Source of the DNA: an uncultured Eubacteriales bacterium
GTDB lineage: Bacteria; Bacillota; Clostridia; Oscillospirales; Oscillospiraceae
Direction: 5' to 3'
DNA length: 14,638 bases
Assembly: GCA_900313295.1 (NCBI GenBank)
Contig: OMQS01000018.1
Location: 1 to 14,638 of the forward strand
Positions 12,859-14,638 of the stretch are shown here, in pieces (positions within the stretch are counted from its first letter, which is position 1; the number at the start of each line of letters is the position of its first letter). Below the pieces are notes generated by a model that was not told the origin of the DNA, ran no database searches, and saw only the letters and a list, made by a program, of their open reading frames with translations. The position numbers and the translations under genes were made by a program.

Positions 12859-12960
12859 ATGGAGGACTATTGGAATTTGTTTTTTGAGACGGGGGCGCCG
12901 GAGTTTTATGTGCTCTACCGCTCCTGCAAGGAGGAGGACGAATGGCAGTCCAGCAAGTGA
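12859..12960 (+). CDS. yqzL: YqzL family small protein
   Basis: A 33-residue peptide, MEDYWNLFFETGAPEFYVLY plus a charged tail, matching the YqzL family of tiny Firmicutes proteins of unknown function found directly before recO. The common features are an aromatic start (WNLFFETG) and the position. AGGGAGG eight bases upstream of ATG 12859 decides the start; the open frame further upstream runs only through repeats. Its last 19 bases overlap recO, whose ribosome binding site lies inside it, so it may act to couple recO translation (inference). Confidence 0.85.
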   Translation: MEDYWNLFFETGAPEFYVLYRSCKEEDEWQSSK

Positions 12961-13697
12961 AAACCGTGGTGGGTGGCCTTGTTCTGCGGGTGACGGACAC
13001 CAAGGAGAGCGACAAGATCCTCACCGTGCTCACGGCGGAGCTGGGGAGAATATCCGTCATCGCCCGAGGCGCGCGGCAGAAAAACAGCCGTCTGGCGGCG
13101 GCCAGCCAGCTGTTTGCCTGGTCGGAAATGACGCTGTATAAGCGGGGGGAGTGGTACTATCTGAGCGCCGCCGACCCTATGGAATTATTTGCGGGGCTGC
13201 AGACGGACTTGGTGCGCCTGTCGCTGGCGGCGTATCTGAGCGAGCTGACGGAATTTGTGGCCGGTGAGGATACGCCGGCGCCGGAACTGCTGCGGCTGCT
13301 GCTCAACGGACTGTACGCCCTGGCGGCGCTGAAAAAGCCGCCGACGGCCGTGAAGCCGGCCTTTACATTTCGGCTGCTGGCGCTGGCGGGCTTCGAGCCT
13401 ATGGCGGACGGGTGCGCCGTGTGCGGCGCGGAAACGCCGGAGCAGCCGGTGCTGGACGTGGTGCAGGGCGTGGTGCACTGCCGCAAATGCGGCCACAGCG
13501 GGCAGGACGTGCCCCTGTCGGAGGCGGCGCTGGCGGCGCTGCGGCACATTTTGCAGGGGCCTGACAAGAAGCTCTATGCCTTCTCTCTGCCGGAGGACGA
13601 CCTGAAGCTGCTGGATCGGGCGGCGGAGGCCTTCGCGGCGGCGCAGCTGGAGCGGAACTTCCGCACGCTGGGGTATTATAAAGCGGTACTTATATGA
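12942..13697 (+). CDS. recO: DNA repair protein RecO
   Basis: A recombination mediator that anneals single strands and, with RecR, loads RecA on SSB-coated DNA. It has an N-terminal OB fold (about 1-80, with GLVLRVTDTKESDKILTVLT), a helical middle and a C-terminal zinc finger with Cys158-x2-Cys161 and Cys180-x2-Cys183. The length of 251 residues is normal. The start ATG is within yqzL, preceded by GGAGGAGG at 12930-12937. A palindromic repeat and a terminator-like hairpin follow. Confidence 0.95.
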   Translation: MAVQQVKTVVGGLVLRVTDTKESDKILTVLTAELGRISVIARGARQKNSRLAAASQLFAWSEMTLYKRGEWYYLSAADPMELFAGLQTDLVRLSLAAYLSELTEFVAGEDTPAPELLRLLLNGLYALAALKKPPTAVKPAFTFRLLALAGFEPMADGCAVCGAETPEQPVLDVVQGVVHCRKCGHSGQDVPLSEAALAALRHILQGPDKKLYAFSLPEDDLKLLDRAAEAFAAAQLERNFRTLGYYKAVLI

Positions 13698-13723
13698 AAC
13701 GGCAAAGTGCCTATAGGGCGTGA

Positions 13724-13772
13724 GGGGTATTACGGATTGCCACACCGGTGTGCGCACCGGCTCGCAATGACA
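13724..13772 (-). repeat. Dispersed palindromic repeat with a different inner palindrome
   Basis: GGGGTATTACGGATTGCC and CTCGCAATGACA (13761-13772) are the usual outer flanks. The inner arms are CCGGTG (13745-13750) and CACCGG (13755-13760) around TGCG, replacing CCAGTGAC/GTCACTGG of the copies at 2866 and 7597 while still pairing perfectly. Confidence 0.8.
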
Positions 13773-13790
13773 GGGATTTTAGCAAGAGGT

Positions 13791-13812
13791 GCGCCGCAGG
13801 CGGCATTTTTTT
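13791..13812 (+). terminator. Probable terminator after recO
   Basis: GCCG (13793-13796), loop CAGG, CGGC (13801-13804), then A and a run of seven T (13806-13812). The stem is short. A closely related sequence, CCGCAGGCGGCA plus T run, is at 225-241, so the hairpin may itself be part of a repeat. Confidence 0.4.
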
Positions 13813-13864
13813 GAAATTCTATTGGAATATTAAAACATATTTCGTTCCTGAGAGAGGGATATAC

Positions 13865-14638
13865 ATGAATACATTATTTGAAAAATCTATACGGACGCTG
13901 GAGCTGCCGGCGGTGCTTTCCATGCTGGCGGCGCTGGCGGTGAGCGATGCGGCCAAGGAAAAATGCCGCAGCCTTATGCCGGTGTGCGACCTGGAGGAGG
14001 CGCTGCATTTGCAGGCGGAAACCCAGAGCGCGCGGGAGCGGCTGGGGCTTATGGGCAGCCCCAGCTTTTCGGGCGTGAAGGACGTGTCGCGGGCGCTGAA
14101 CCGCGCCGACCACGGCGGCGTGCTGAACACCCGCGAGCTGCTGGACGTGGCAGACCTGCTGACGGCCTCCAGACGGGTATCGGAGTACGACAAGGATCGG
14201 CAGGGGGAGAAAACCGTGCTGGATCACCTGTTTTCCGCCCTGCATACCAATAAATTTTTGGAGGATAAAATTCACGGGGCAATTCTGGACGAGGAGACCA
14301 TTGCCGACAGCGCCAGCCCCGAGCTTGCCGACATCCGGCGCAAAATGCGGCTGGCCTCCAGCAAGGGGCGGCAAATTTTGCAGCGCATTATCTCCTCCCC
14401 CTCCTACGCCAAGATCCTGCAGGAGGCGCTCATCACCCAGCGGGACGGGCGGTTCGTGGTGCCGGTGAAGGCGGAGTGCAAGGGGAGCATCCCCGGCCTC
14501 GTCCACGACATCTCCGCCTCGGGAGCGACGCTTTTCGTGGAGCCAATGGGCGTGGTGCAGGCCAACAACGAGCTGAAGGAATTGCAGGCACGGGAGGAAA
14601 AGGAGATAGACCGCATTCTGCGCATCCTCTCCGGCGAG
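13865..14638 (+). CDS. mutS2: Endonuclease MutS2, N-terminal part (cut by window end)
   Basis: The first 258 codons of a protein that is normally nearly 800 residues. MutS2 is a MutS-like ATPase without the mismatch-recognition domain; it carries a C-terminal Smr nuclease domain and acts in limiting recombination or in rescuing collided ribosomes, depending on species. Visible family features: the start MNTLFEKSIRTLELPAVLSM, the helical clamp/core region, and the motif FVVPVKAECKGSIPGLVHD with SASGATLFVEP (around residues 220-240), typical of MutS2. The ATPase and Smr domains lie beyond the window. AGAGGGA before ATG 13865 supports the start. An AT-rich stretch (13806-13860) in front may hold its own promoter, for example TTGAAA at 13811, but no convincing -10 is present. 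Confidence 0.94.
   Translation, partial: MNTLFEKSIRTLELPAVLSMLAALAVSDAAKEKCRSLMPVCDLEEALHLQAETQSARERLGLMGSPSFSGVKDVSRALNRADHGGVLNTRELLDVADLLTASRRVSEYDKDRQGEKTVLDHLFSALHTNKFLEDKIHGAILDEETIADSASPELADIRRKMRLASSKGRQILQRIISSPSYAKILQEALITQRDGRFVVPVKAECKGSIPGLVHDISASGATLFVEPMGVVQANNELKELQAREEKEIDRILRILSGE

Overview
The window looks like a chromosomal segment of a GC-rich, endospore-forming member of the Clostridia, most likely an Oscillospiraceae relative (Oscillibacter/Flavonifractor type). The evidence is the Firmicutes gene order yqfC-yqfD-phoH-ybeY-era-yqzL-recO, four sporulation or spore-associated genes (ylbJ, a SleL/YaaH-type LysM-GH18 enzyme, yqfC, yqfD), an RNase J, and many GC-rich palindromic repeats between genes. 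The family placement is inference from style and synteny; no marker gene settles it.

Layout. 1-491: an extended -10 promoter, several dispersed repeats and a terminator-like hairpin in front of the RNase J gene (492-2150). A bidirectional terminator separates rnj from a convergent small gene of unknown function (2196-2717, minus), whose natural start region appears to be cut off by an in-frame stop codon. 2718-3180 is repeat-filled. 3181-4083 is a YlbJ-like sporulation membrane protein, convergent with a FeoB-type GTPase transporter (4121-6106, minus). FeoB is divergent from a SleL-like spore peptidoglycan hydrolase (6236-7534). Both ylbJ and sleL have good sigma-E-like promoters. 7535-7853 holds repeats and a long hairpin. 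7854-11340 is a tight operon: yqfC, yqfD, phoH, ybeY, a 38-residue membrane peptide and csaA. A hairpin-rich 216-base spacer then leads to era (11557-12459). A run of GC hairpins follows, then yqzL-recO (overlapping), another palindromic repeat, and the first 258 codons of mutS2, which runs off the window end.

How the genes work together. rnj, ybeY, phoH, era and csaA act in RNA turnover, ribosome maturation and RNA/protein quality control; recO and mutS2 act on DNA recombination; ylbJ, sleL, yqfC and yqfD serve sporulation. The classic cluster is reduced here: the HD-domain gene yqfF usually between phoH and ybeY is absent, as are dgkA and cdd before era.

The most unusual content is non-coding. 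One palindromic repeat has constant outer flanks and inner arms that differ between copies yet keep pairing. A second GC-hairpin family ends in the CCTACG signature and occurs five times in 300 bases between era and yqzL. A composite repeat of about 100 bases occurs in opposite orientations on both sides of the ylbJ-feoB-sleL block. I saw no tRNA, rRNA, CRISPR array, insertion sequence or phage gene, and no clearly new protein system.
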